Positions 7,202 through 15,368 of a stretch of DNA of 59,530 nucleotides are shown here, piece after piece. The translations under genes and the position numbers were made by a program. Numbering within the stretch: position 1 is the stretch's first letter; every line of letters begins with the position of its first letter. The notes under the pieces were generated by a model. The model was not told where the DNA came from and searched no databases. It saw nothing but the letters and a program-made list of their open reading frames with translations. Source of the DNA: an uncultured Muribaculaceae bacterium (lineage in GTDB: Bacteria > Bacteroidota > Bacteroidia > Bacteroidales > Muribaculaceae); NCBI GenBank assembly GCA_910578035.1, contig CAJTOB010000004.1, positions 1-59,530 of the forward strand, read 5' to 3'.

Positions 7202-8367
7202 CTGTTCAAGTCGATGTTATAGAACTTTTTGGGCGCTACAGGCAGGCTGTGCATGAATTTCAGCACGGCGTTGCGCATCAGAGCAAGTGTATCGGGCCTG
7301 TAATATGGATTTTCACATTTAGACGCAAGTTCTTTCATAGCTGGCGAAAGAGCTTCTGATATGGCTTCGCTTATATCACGGCGGCTGTTTCCGCAGTGAA
7401 TGACAGATTGTGCGGCGGTGCGCCCTTGCTGGCGTATTCCGATGTCGACAGTAGGGATTCCGGCCGACGGAACCTCGACAATGCCGCTTGATGAGTTGCC
7501 TATGACGAGCGAGGCTATTTTTAGCATTGACTGGTAGCGCAGCATGCCGAGCGAGGGTATGAGGCGAACTCGGGCCGTGTGTGTGGCGGCGAATTTTTCG
7601 AGCAATGGAATGGTCGAGGCTCCTCCGGCGTCGTTGTTCGGATATGTTATCACACATTTCAGGTCGGGGAACTGCGCGATGGCATCGAGCATTGCTTCTA
7701 CCTGTTCGGCCGGTGTGGCCGAGGTGTCGTTTGTGGCCGGGTGATAGGTCACAATGGCAGTCTCGCCGTCGAGCTGCATGCCGAGAAATTCTTCGAGCGA
7801 CTCTTTCGATACAGGGGTGATATTGCGGCCGTTCCACACGCCGATAGCGCCCGTATTGACTACCGTATCGGGCTGTTCGCCCATCTGTATTACCCGGCGC
7901 CGGTATTCTTCGGTCTCGGTGAGGTGCAGGGATGATAGTTTTGTGATTGCATGGCGTATGCAGTCGTCAACGGCGCCTTCGCTCACAGCGCCGCCGGCTA
8001 TATGAATGACAGGAATACGCATTATCGCGGCAGCCGAGGCTACGGCCAGCATTTCGTAGCGGTCGCCAAGCAGGAGCACCGCATCGGGCTTTATCTGCGA
8101 AAAGGCATCGGCCATACCTGCCATGCAGAGCGAGGCGGCGCGTACCCGCGATGCTTCGTCGTCGCCTTCTATATCCATCGGCACCCGAGCGGCAACGTCA
8201 AAGCCGACATCTGTGATTTCGTCGACAGTCATGCCGAAACGTTCCATCAGGTGCATGTTGGTAGCCACAATGGCAGTCTCGAGGCTGTCTTCATTGCGCA
8301 GGACCTTGGCCAGAGGCATCAGTAGCCCCCAGTCGGCACGTGTGCTTGTGACAATGCATATCTTCAT
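7198..8367 (-). CDS. UDP/GDP-sugar 2-epimerase, hydrolysing (NeuC/LegG family)
   Basis: The 389-aa protein is a WecB-fold hydrolysing 2-epimerase that would release ManNAc or the 2,4-diacetamido analogue for nonulosonic acid synthesis. It begins KICIVTSTRADWGLL and has LLGDRYEMLA, VTYHPATND and GNSSSGIVEVPSAGIPTVDIG. In NeuC- and GNE-type enzymes the motif after the HI is usually GGE(V/I)xEGAxDD; here it reads GGAVSEGAVDD, with Ala at 127 in place of Glu. It is the first gene of the operon, with a promoter element only 5 nt upstream of its ATG. Confidence 0.88.
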   Translation of the reverse strand: MKICIVTSTRADWGLLMPLAKVLRNEDSLETAIVATNMHLMERFGMTVDEITDVGFDVAARVPMDIEGDDEASRVRAASLCMAGMADAFSQIKPDAVLLLGDRYEMLAVASAAAIMRIPVIHIAGGAVSEGAVDDCIRHAITKLSSLHLTETEEYRRRVIQMGEQPDTVVNTGAIGVWNGRNITPVSKESLEEFLGMQLDGETAIVTYHPATNDTSATPAEQVEAMLDAIAQFPDLKCVITYPNNDAGGASTIPLLEKFAATHTARVRLIPSLGMLRYQSMLKIASLVIGNSSSGIVEVPSAGIPTVDIGIRQQGRTAAQSVIHCGNSRRDISEAISEALSPAMKELASKCENPYYRPDTLALMRNAVLKFMHSLPVAPKKFYNIDLNR

Positions 8368-8372
8368 AAATG

Positions 8373-8380
8373 CAAAATTA
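8373..8380 (-). promoter_or_regulatory. -7 promoter of the nonulosonate operon
   Basis: On the minus strand this is TAATTTTG, a full match to TAnnTTTG, and it ends 5 nt before the 2-epimerase ATG. The same spacing from -7 element to first transcribed base seen elsewhere would put the start at the A of the ATG, giving a leaderless mRNA. Confidence 0.6.
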
Positions 8381-8446
8381 ACAAAAAATCCTTTTGTGAA
8401 GGCAATTCGCCTCGCACAAAAGGACTATTCGAAATCTTGATATGAA

Positions 8447-8653
8447 CTATGATAAGTCTGTTCCTGTGAAAATATCAAGATACATTCGTTTCGTGTGAGC
8501 CCCAATATCTGATATGGTCTGGAACTCCATGCCTATTCTGTCGCTGTAAAAGTTTATAGTTTTGGAATTATTAAGCCATAAATCGGAATTCCATCTACGT
8601 AACTCATCGGCGAGTTGACTCAAAATTCCGCAGGAAATCAGTACTTGCGAAAC
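8447..8653 (-). pseudogene. Unrecognised gene remnant in AT-rich island 1
   Basis: An open frame without a start codon near its 5' end reads ILSQLADELRRWNSDLWL, then FYSDRIGMEFQTISDIGAH and a terminal RMYLDIFTGTDLS. The amino-acid composition looks like real protein, but upstream of 8654 the frame closes with a stop. It is probably the C-terminal fragment of a lost gene. I do not recognise the family. It sits directly next to the promoter of structured RNA copy A. Confidence 0.4.
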
Positions 8654-8673
8654 TTAGATTAGAAAAATTTTAC

Positions 8674-8681
8674 TAATTTTG
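8674..8681 (+). promoter_or_regulatory. Promoter of structured RNA copy A
   Basis: TAATTTTG inside TTTTACTAATTTTG. The copy B promoter at 42447 reads TTTTACTACCTTTG, so the two promoters share TTTTACTAnnTTTG. In both, the first base of the RNA hairpin lies 5 nt after the element. Confidence 0.7.
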
Positions 8682-8686
8682 CAGTC

Positions 8687-8885
8687 GGATTGACTGCGGT
8701 CGATCCACGACATTTGAACAAACAAGAAGCGTATTGCTTATCTTGCGAATGAAAACGTAGGAAATTTTCAACAGATGCAAGGATAAACAAGCGGTTCTCA
8801 CGCTATAGGCGTGGGCTGCTATTCCTACATCTGCATCTACGGTTTCCTACGACCATCATTCGAAGACGTGGCAATTCAGTTCACG
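8687..8885 (+). ncRNA. Conserved structured RNA, copy A (unnamed family)
   Basis: A segment of about 199 nt with several nested stems. Hairpin I: GGATTGAC (8687-8694) with GTCGATCC (8699-8706). Small hairpin II: AAGC with GCTT near 8727-8739. Long arm: CGAATGA (8746-8752) with TCATTCG (8856-8862); CGTAGGAAA (8756-8764) with TTTCCTACG (8843-8851); AGATGCA (8773-8779) with TGCATCT (8832-8838); apical CACGC (8799-8803) with GCGTG (8809-8813). It ends with CGTGGC...CACG (8867-8885) and a short T run. Copy B has the same plan with compensating changes. It lies 47 nt upstream of the exported-protein gene, so it may be a cis-acting leader or a separate small RNA. Confidence 0.8.
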
Positions 8886-8932
8886 CTTTTTCATTTAAAA
8901 GGCCGATAGGACTGTAAGGTCGTGAGATTTCA

Positions 8933-10111
8933 ATGAAAAAACTTATCTTTTTATTATTGTTTTCGTTTACATCCATTGTAATGTTTGCTGATGACGTTAT
9001 TGTACTTCGTAATGGTGACATTATCAATGGAATTGTCACAGAAGTTCAGACCAACGAGATAAAGTACAAAAAGTCTTCAAATCCAAATGGTCCTTTATAT
9101 GCAGAGCCTAAATCCAATGTTCTTTCAATAAAATATGGAAATGGTGAAGTTGACAAGTTTGATCAGACTTCTCAGCCTAATACGATTGCTAATGGTAGTC
9201 CAGCAGCACCTACTAAAACGAGATCAATTCCTATGGATGACAATGCCTCAATAAAAGCACAGTATGAGGTACTTCCAAGACTTAATATAAAATCATCAAA
9301 GAAGAAAGCAAAGGAATTCTTCCCGATAATGGCATTTACAGATTCTTCCGTAATCTCAACAAAAGACCTTACTATTGTAATAGATCCGACTGCCGTTGAA
9401 TATTATGATGGTGGCTGGAAAGTTAAAATGGGATATGCAATTCAAATTGTAAATAAAACAGACCAACCGATTTATATCGATAGAGCTAATTCATTTAGAA
9501 GGTTTAATGATCTTTCTACTCAATCTTATTATGACAACCAGCAAACGACTGTTTCTCATGGCAATAGTTCTGGTGGTGGAATTGGATTGGGTATAGGTCC
9601 TGTCGGGGTTGGCATGGGCGGTTCTTCTGGCTCAACATATTCTGAAAGTCATGGAACAGATAGGTTTTTGATTATTGGCCCCAAATCAAAAGCGAACTTG
9701 CTTGATTATAAGTATATTCGCTTGTCTGAGAAAAAGGCTAAATTCAAAACCATATCCGATATTGAATATTGGGGATTTAATCTTAATAAGAATATAGCTA
9801 CGCCTATAACAGAAGGTGAAGTAAAAACATATACCGAAGAGACTACTCCATATAGTAATAAATATTTCATTACTTATTCTACCGATTCAGAGTTTAAAAA
9901 TTGCTATACTATTGATTTTGAACTCTATGCTAAATACATAGTTGGCGCAAAGATTAAACATAATAAATGGGCAATGAGTCTACCTGATGGAGATTCAGGC
10001 CAATCTTCTGTTGCAACATCCAGGATGGTCTCTGAAATTCAGAATACAATACCAGACTTTTGGACAAACAGTTTAGTCATTATTGGAACAGTTGGAGGTG
10101 AATATAATTAA
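8933..10111 (+). CDS. Exported protein of unknown function
   Basis: A 392-aa protein with a clear Sec signal peptide (MKKLIFLLLFSFTSIVMFAD). The mature N-terminus carries DDVIVLRNGDIINGIVTEV and KSSNPNGPLYAEPKSNV, a short motif region I have seen in Bacteroidetes exported proteins without a known role. A glycine-rich stretch (GGGIGLGIGPVGVGMGG, near residue 215) interrupts a predicted beta-rich middle. AT content is much higher than in flanking housekeeping genes, consistent with transfer. Structured RNA copy A precedes it and a strong terminator follows. I cannot assign a function. Confidence 0.85.
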   Translation: MKKLIFLLLFSFTSIVMFADDVIVLRNGDIINGIVTEVQTNEIKYKKSSNPNGPLYAEPKSNVLSIKYGNGEVDKFDQTSQPNTIANGSPAAPTKTRSIPMDDNASIKAQYEVLPRLNIKSSKKKAKEFFPIMAFTDSSVISTKDLTIVIDPTAVEYYDGGWKVKMGYAIQIVNKTDQPIYIDRANSFRRFNDLSTQSYYDNQQTTVSHGNSSGGGIGLGIGPVGVGMGGSSGSTYSESHGTDRFLIIGPKSKANLLDYKYIRLSEKKAKFKTISDIEYWGFNLNKNIATPITEGEVKTYTEETTPYSNKYFITYSTDSEFKNCYTIDFELYAKYIVGAKIKHNKWAMSLPDGDSGQSSVATSRMVSEIQNTIPDFWTNSLVIIGTVGGEYN

Positions 10112-10148
10112 ATTTTTTGCTCTTAATTCTAATAATATCGTACAATAT

Positions 10149-10192
10149 GAGGCTGTGTCGTAATTCAGTTTTACGGCGCAGCCTCTCTTTTT
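10149..10192 (+). terminator. Strong terminator after the exported-protein gene
   Basis: A 15-bp stem pairs GAGGCTGTGTCGTAA (10149-10163) with TTACGGCGCAGCCTC (10171-10185) with only G-U exceptions. A T-rich run follows to 10192. It is also the left end of the 403-bp hairpin-bounded element. Confidence 0.85.
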
Positions 10193-10551
10193 AGACCTTT
10201 TAAGTTTCGATATTTTCAGACGACCGATTTTAGAAGATTTTTAGAAAATATTCGATTCTCGGGCGATAAAGTCCGAGCTGTATGTATAAACAGGCCAAAA
10301 TGGGGCGTATTTACCACGTTTTTAGCCCGTTTCGCTATCTTTGAGCACATTTCAGCTTGAACCAGAAAGAACAGTCTTCGTTGTTTCTGTAAGATTTTGC
10401 ATGTAACTTTGTGGATATTTAATTTATTGTATGTCACTAAGTTACAAAAACTTTCTGACATGACAAAGCTCCGGTTTGTGAACGTCAGGGCTTTGTTTTA
10501 TGTTTTGCAACAGGTTATGAAAAGAGGCCGCGCCTATTTTGACACAGCCTC
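10149..10551. mobile_element. MITE-like element bounded by inverted hairpins
   Basis: The outer 11 bases are inverted: GAGGCTGTGTC at 10149-10159 and GACACAGCCTC at 10541-10551. Each end also folds into its own hairpin by pairing with a GGCGC(A/G)(G)CCTC-type arm just inside, at 10149-10185 and 10524-10551. The interior is AT-rich and encodes no convincing protein. It holds a TAACTTTG promoter-like element (10404-10411) and a hairpin with ACAAAGC (10463-10469) and GCTTTGT (10490-10496) followed by T residues. This could be a MITE or the relic of a larger IS. No target duplication was identified. Confidence 0.5.
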
Positions 10552-10566
10552 AATATGGGAGAAAAA

Positions 10567-10758
10567 TCAATGTCTTAAGCCGAAAAGCGGGTTCTTGCCT
10601 CCATTGCGTTTTAAGACGGCCTGATAAACCTTATTTCTATTTTTCGCGAGTTCGTGCTCGCGAGGAGTGAAATCCCCGTTCATGCGCCGAGTCATTTCGT
10701 TCTGGAAGTGTTTTACTTCCTCACGATTCATTGGTGGATTGGGGTGTGCAGGTATCAT
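10567..10758 (-). CDS. Small charged protein, unknown
   Basis: A 63-aa protein (MIPAHPNPPMNREEVKHFQN, ending KNPLFGLRH), rich in Arg, Lys, Asn and Glu, with no signal peptide or membrane segment. A TATTTTTG promoter element lies on the same strand about 25 nt upstream (10784-10791), which supports a real gene. I do not recognise it. It lies between the hairpin-bounded element and the GH130-like gene. Confidence 0.5.
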   Translation of the reverse strand: MIPAHPNPPMNREEVKHFQNEMTRRMNGDFTPREHELAKNRNKVYQAVLKRNGGKNPLFGLRH

Positions 10759-10783
10759 GTAGAGAGTCTTTATTATTACTACG

Positions 10784-10791
10784 CAAAAATA
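10784..10791 (-). promoter_or_regulatory. -7 promoter element of the 63-aa gene
   Basis: Minus-strand TATTTTTG fits TAnnTTTG and lies 25 nt before the ATG. Confidence 0.45.
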
Positions 10792-10836
10792 ATGAGAAAG
10801 TTTATATCTTCCAACGTCTCAGCAATTTTTAGGATT

Positions 10837-11952
10837 CTAATTGGTTTTCTTTGCTGCTCCTACCAGAGAGTCGGCGCAGCCGTAGTAGAGATACCAGTCG
10901 CCTTTATAGAATGCAAGACCTTCTATAAATACTGTGCCTTCGGGATATTGGCCGCTTTTTTCAAAATCTCTTTCGGGAACGAAAAATGGCTTGTCGAGAC
11001 GTGTTATGAGTTTTGTAGGGTTCTTTGCATCGAAAAGAGCTTGTCCGCCGCAATACGTTTTAGCGGTATATGCCGGGTCGCGGCGGTCGTCGTCGGCATT
11101 TTTACCGTTATATAGCAGAAGGATACCTTTGTCGGTGATAATTGCCGGAGGACCGCATTCGGTGAGCGAACTGTCGAACTTCCCGTCGCGCGGGGTCATG
11201 ACTTTCAGTAGATTCCCGTTTTCATCGAGCAAGGGAGTCCAGTCGATGAGGTCGTCTGAAGTGGCTACATTTACAAATTCCTCGCCCCAGTACATCATAT
11301 ACTTGCCATCGATTTCGGCTATTACCTGGCGGTCGCCGTCGATTTTTGTGATGATTGAGGCTGATTTTGATGCGAGGTCGGCAAAACGTCCGTCATATGC
11401 CTTGGCAAACACCGGGCCATGTTTGGTCCAGGTGCGTAGGTCTTTTGAGGTTGCTACAGCCAGGCGAGGCACCTGACGGTTCCACTGAGTATACATCATC
11501 ACATAGGTCCCGTCGGCTGTCATGGCAACGCGCGGGTCTTCGCAGCCGCCGGGCACTTCGTGCTCGCTCTCGCTGTCGTTTCCCGGGTAGAGCACCGGGG
11601 TGGCGTCATAATGAAAGTTTACGCCGTCGGCCGATGCTGCATAGCCGATTCGGGAAGTGCGGCGCCCTATGCCCTGTGCAGAATTGTCTTCGGAACGGTA
11701 TAGTACTATTATGCTGTCGTTCCGGACTGTGGCGGCGGGGTTGAATATGTCGCTTTCCATCCATTTCACAGCCTCACCTCGCATGGGGCAGTTGAAAAGC
11801 GCGTTGGAGTCGGGCTGAAGGACGGGAGCATCGCTTAGACGCTCGAAATTAAGCCAGGCCCATTCTTCCGGAGCTGGTGCGGAGTCTGCTTTGGAGCATG
11901 AAGCCAAGGCCATTCCCGCAAGCGCAAAAAGAAAGTAGTGTCTTTTTTTCAT
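10837..11952 (-). CDS. GH130-like glycosidase/phosphorylase lipoprotein
   Basis: A 371-aa five-bladed beta-propeller protein of the GH130-type (beta-mannoside phosphorylase or mannosidase) superfamily. It starts with a lipoprotein signal ending in the lipobox LASC (MKKRHYFLFALAGMALASCS). Blade motifs are SRIGYAASADGVNFH, the conserved GGCEDPRVAMTADGTY, and ATSKDLRTWTKHGPVF. A position on the cell surface or periplasmic face is likely. The frame is open further upstream, but the ATG at 11952 gives the signal peptide directly. Substrate cannot be told from sequence, and there is no SusC/D pair nearby. Confidence 0.85.
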   Translation of the reverse strand: MKKRHYFLFALAGMALASCSKADSAPAPEEWAWLNFERLSDAPVLQPDSNALFNCPMRGEAVKWMESDIFNPAATVRNDSIIVLYRSEDNSAQGIGRRTSRIGYAASADGVNFHYDATPVLYPGNDSESEHEVPGGCEDPRVAMTADGTYVMMYTQWNRQVPRLAVATSKDLRTWTKHGPVFAKAYDGRFADLASKSASIITKIDGDRQVIAEIDGKYMMYWGEEFVNVATSDDLIDWTPLLDENGNLLKVMTPRDGKFDSSLTECGPPAIITDKGILLLYNGKNADDDRRDPAYTAKTYCGGQALFDAKNPTKLITRLDKPFFVPERDFEKSGQYPEGTVFIEGLAFYKGDWYLYYGCADSLVGAAKKTN

Positions 11953-12082
11953 ATATTGCAGAATTTTACACAGCAAATATAGTGTGCCTGCAATGAAAAA
12001 CTGTTTCCGAATCTGCCAAATTCGTATTAAAACACTGAAAGCGACTCGAAGTCGCTTTCGTAATCTGTAAGACGAGGATATT

Positions 12083-13522
12083 TTACTGGTTTTCTGCGGC
12101 AAGGGGGTCGTAGAGGGGGCTGATGCCTTTTTCGGCGGCGAGCTGCAGGAGGTAGGCGAATGCGGCCGGTCGGTTGTCGTCGATTTCGCAGTCTTTGATG
12201 GCCTGTTTGAGGCTTTTGGTGAAGTAGCCTACTTCCGGGCCCTGGCTGAGGCCGAACAGAGCCATTATTTCGGTGCCGTCGACGGGATTCTTGCGGTTAC
12301 GCTCGAAATCCTTAGCGTTGGTGGCGCGGAATTTCTCCTCTACAAGGTCGAAGTTGGCGAGATAGCGGGCCTTGCGGGCGCTGTCTTTGCTTGTTATGTC
12401 GGCTCGGGCAAGAATCATCAGATCGTCGAGGTCTTCTTCGGCATAGTGAATGAGGCGTCGTACGGCGCTGTCGGTCACTTCGTCTTCGACCAGTGCTATC
12501 GGACGCATATGGAGTTCGACCAATTTGGCTACATATCGCATTTCGGCTCCGAGCGGAAACTTCATTCGGCGGAAAATAGTCTTTACCATTTTGGCTCCTA
12601 TGAAGTTATGGTTGTGGAATGTCCACCCGCGGGCAGGGTCGTAATGCTTTGTGACGGGTTTCCCGATATCGTGGAGCAGAGCTGCCCAGCGCAGATATAT
12701 GTTGTCGGACGCCTCGGCCACACCGTCGAGTACGGCCATTGTATGATAGAAATTGTCTTTGTGAGCTCGTCCGTCGACAAGGTCTATACCTCTCATGCGG
12801 GCGAGTTCCGGCAGTATGAAGCGAAGCAGTCCGCAGTCGAGCAGCAGTTTCCAGCCTATCGACGGCCGAGGAGCAGCCATTATCTTGAAGAGCTCGTCTT
12901 TGATGCGTTCTTTGGTGATGATTTCGATGCGCTCGGCATTTCGGCGTATGGCCTCGAATGTGTCGGGGTGTATCTGAAAATCGAGTTGTGTGGCGAATCG
13001 TATGGCCCGCATCATGCGCAGCGGGTCGTCACTGAATGTTATGTCGGGGTCGAGCGGCGTGCGGATTATGCGGCGTTCGATGTCGCCGAGCCCGTCGTAG
13101 TGGTCTATTACTTCGCCGAAGTCGTCGGCATTGATTCGCACGGCAAGGGCGTTGATGGTAAAGTCGCGGCGGGCGAGGTCTTCTTCGAAGGTGCCGTCCT
13201 CGACGATTGGATTGCGGGAATCGCGGCGGTATGATTCTCGGCGCGCTCCGACGAATTCGAGTTCGAGGTCGCCGTGTTTGACCTGGGCTGTGCCATAGTT
13301 GCGGAATACGGCCAGAGAGGTGTGCCGTCCGAGTGCTTCGGCAACGGCTTCGGCAAGTTCGATGCCGGAACCGACGGTGACGAAGTCGATGTCTTTCGAC
13401 GGACGGCCTATGATAATGTCGCGGACGTAGCCGCCGACGGCATAGCATTCTCGGCCAAGTCCGTCGGCAAGTTCGCCTACTGTTTTGAATATCTTTTTCT
13501 TAAGTGATTCCGAAAGGTTCAT
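12083..13522 (-). CDS. CCA-adding enzyme / poly(A) polymerase with HD domain
   Basis: A class II tRNA nucleotidyltransferase of 479 aa. The head domain shows AVGGYVRDIIIGRPSKDIDF (nucleotidyl transfer, metal-binding DID) and DFTINALAV. The arginine-rich region RMMRAIRFATQLDF follows, and the second half has an HD phosphohydrolase motif (ALLHDIGKPVTKH). It would add or repair the tRNA CCA end; poly(A) activity cannot be excluded. I chose the ATG at 13522 because family members start close to it; upstream codons read as intergenic sequence. Confidence 0.9.
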   Translation of the reverse strand: MNLSESLKKKIFKTVGELADGLGRECYAVGGYVRDIIIGRPSKDIDFVTVGSGIELAEAVAEALGRHTSLAVFRNYGTAQVKHGDLELEFVGARRESYRRDSRNPIVEDGTFEEDLARRDFTINALAVRINADDFGEVIDHYDGLGDIERRIIRTPLDPDITFSDDPLRMMRAIRFATQLDFQIHPDTFEAIRRNAERIEIITKERIKDELFKIMAAPRPSIGWKLLLDCGLLRFILPELARMRGIDLVDGRAHKDNFYHTMAVLDGVAEASDNIYLRWAALLHDIGKPVTKHYDPARGWTFHNHNFIGAKMVKTIFRRMKFPLGAEMRYVAKLVELHMRPIALVEDEVTDSAVRRLIHYAEEDLDDLMILARADITSKDSARKARYLANFDLVEEKFRATNAKDFERNRKNPVDGTEIMALFGLSQGPEVGYFTKSLKQAIKDCEIDDNRPAAFAYLLQLAAEKGISPLYDPLAAENQ

Positions 13523-13541
13523 GCTTATTTTAAAAAGCTTC

Positions 13542-14750
13542 TTAGTCGAGGAGCATAATTTGCTCGGGCGCAGTGGTGACACACTCTGCGGGAGCTTCCT
13601 CACCGACTATATAGGTGTTCTCGATGCCAACGGCTCCCATGCCCGGTATGACAAATTTGGGTTCGATGGCAATGACATTTCCGGCTTCGAGGATATCGCG
13701 CGAACGAGGTGCTATTACCGGTGCCTCGTTGATTTCAATGCCGAGCCCGTGGCCGACGAAGCCGGCATGGCTGCGGTGACCCATGAATGAATCGGCCATT
13801 CCTGCGTCTTCGGCCATGGCGAAAGCTTTCTTATAGAGGTCGGCTGCCGCAACTCCGGGTTTCATCATTGCGGCGAGGGTTTTGCAGATTTCTATCGACA
13901 GCTGATTGGCTTTCACAGCTTCTTCGCGGGCTTTGTCTGCTACGAAGCAGCGTGTCATATCTGTCATATAGCCGGTATAGTTGCCGTTGGCGTCGACCAT
14001 GACAGGAAGTCCGGGTTTTATGACGGTGCCGTTTGCGCCGACCGGCAACGACGGGTTGAGGCCTTCTCCGCCCATAGCGAAATCGTAGGGCGAGGGGGTA
14101 TCTGCATTTTCGCCTGTAAGGATATTGCCCATGAAGAGTTCCATATCGTCGCCTCCGACGCGGAAAATACCCAGACAACCCTCGAGCCTCGAGGCACGCT
14201 CGATTTCGATCTGGAACTCGATGTCGGTCATGCCTTCCTGATAAAGGTGGGGAATGCGTTCGTAGACAAGCGAATGCTTTACGCCGGAGCGTTTGATGAG
14301 CTCTTGTTCGAACGACGTCTTAACCGCACGGGCACCGCGCATGACAGGCGACAGATTTGTCTCAGGTGCCTGCATGCCCATTGCTTTGGCAAGGCGTACG
14401 CTTTCGGCGTAGCATACAGAGTCGAGCTCTATCGCGATGCTACTTGGGTGGGAGAGGCCTTCACCGGCGAGCTTAGAGGGTATTTCTTCCGGCTTGCGTA
14501 TCATGTGGACGCCGTGGCCGGTGAGGTGATTGGGCTGGCGCACGAAGTATCGGGGGCCGTCGAGGGCAGGGTTGAGGTAGATGAATCCCCGGTATATACG
14601 GCCGGTAAGATAGTAGATATTGGCAAGGTTGCGCACCAGGGCGGCTTCAATTCCGGCCTTGCGCATGCCTTCGTAGACACGTGCGAGCCGTAATGCCTGC
14701 TCGTCGTGTCCGAGCAGATTTATTTCGGTGGGAACTTTCAGGGTGTGCAT
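13542..14750 (-). CDS. M24 family metallopeptidase (Xaa-Pro aminopeptidase-like)
   Basis: A 402-aa cytosolic peptidase with the creatinase-like N-terminal domain and the pita-bread catalytic domain. Metal ligands are visible as VMVDANGNYTGYMTDMTR, GHGLGIEINE, and IAIEPKFVIPGMGAVGIENT. It would cleave N-terminal residues next to proline; exact specificity is unknown. It overlaps the upstream HAD gene by 13 nt, so the two are probably co-translated. Confidence 0.9.
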   Translation of the reverse strand: MHTLKVPTEINLLGHDEQALRLARVYEGMRKAGIEAALVRNLANIYYLTGRIYRGFIYLNPALDGPRYFVRQPNHLTGHGVHMIRKPEEIPSKLAGEGLSHPSSIAIELDSVCYAESVRLAKAMGMQAPETNLSPVMRGARAVKTSFEQELIKRSGVKHSLVYERIPHLYQEGMTDIEFQIEIERASRLEGCLGIFRVGGDDMELFMGNILTGENADTPSPYDFAMGGEGLNPSLPVGANGTVIKPGLPVMVDANGNYTGYMTDMTRCFVADKAREEAVKANQLSIEICKTLAAMMKPGVAAADLYKKAFAMAEDAGMADSFMGHRSHAGFVGHGLGIEINEAPVIAPRSRDILEAGNVIAIEPKFVIPGMGAVGIENTYIVGEEAPAECVTTAPEQIMLLD

Positions 14751-15367
14751 GAGAGCAGATCTTCTATTTTGTCGATTTTATACTCGTATCCGGTCACGTC
14801 GCGGCCGAAACCGTAGGCGGCCCATGCAAACGGAACACCGGCCGCATGAGCGTGGAGACAGTCTCCCTCGGTGTCGCCGATATATAGGGGTGCCTTGAGA
14901 TTATAACGATCTACGAGGTACTTTATGTTGGCGTCTTTCTCTTTTCCTGTCGCTCCGAATGATAGAGTATCTGTGAAGAGGCCGTCGAAGCCGTTGAAGC
15001 TAATGAAGGTCGGAAGGCCGTCGGCCTGGCAGTTGCTGACCATGAAGAGACGTGCGCCACGTGCGGTAAGAGAGGCGAGGGTATGGCGCACACCGTCGTA
15101 GAGCCGTCCGCCCATGGCCGGCATCATGGCTCGCTCGTTTTTTTCGAGTCTGTCCATGAACATAGTCTTGTCGGCAGAGTCGCCAATCAGGGAGCTATAA
15201 ATAAAATCGAGATGTCTGCCCATAAGAGCCTCGAGATGCTTCCGCGTAACGGGAGCAACGTCAGCGCCACAGTCGGCTACAGTGCGGTTCCATACGGCAC
15301 AATAGCTGTCGACGGCATCCCAAAGAGTACCGTCCATATCGAAAATATAGCTGTCGAAATATCTCAT
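14738..15367 (-). CDS. HAD superfamily phosphatase
   Basis: A 209-aa haloacid dehalogenase-type hydrolase. Motif I is FDMDGTLWD (residues 9-17), motif II lies in MVSNCQ, and motif IV is IGDTEGDCLHA. A helical cap is inserted after motif I, as in phosphoglycolate phosphatase-like members. It likely removes phosphate from a small metabolite that cannot be named from sequence. It sits 1 nt after gldH and overlaps the M24 peptidase gene. Confidence 0.88.
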   Translation of the reverse strand: MRYFDSYIFDMDGTLWDAVDSYCAVWNRTVADCGADVAPVTRKHLEALMGRHLDFIYSSLIGDSADKTMFMDRLEKNERAMMPAMGGRLYDGVRHTLASLTARGARLFMVSNCQADGLPTFISFNGFDGLFTDTLSFGATGKEKDANIKYLVDRYNLKAPLYIGDTEGDCLHAHAAGVPFAWAAYGFGRDVTGYEYKIDKIEDLLSCTP

Positions 15368-15368
15368 T

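Noticed and set aside
8687..8885. Identification of the conserved RNA as 6S RNA
   Set aside because: It has a separate 5' hairpin and two copies in 34 kb in front of unrelated exported genes, unlike single-copy 6S RNA. The zapA-rny spacer is a better 6S candidate.
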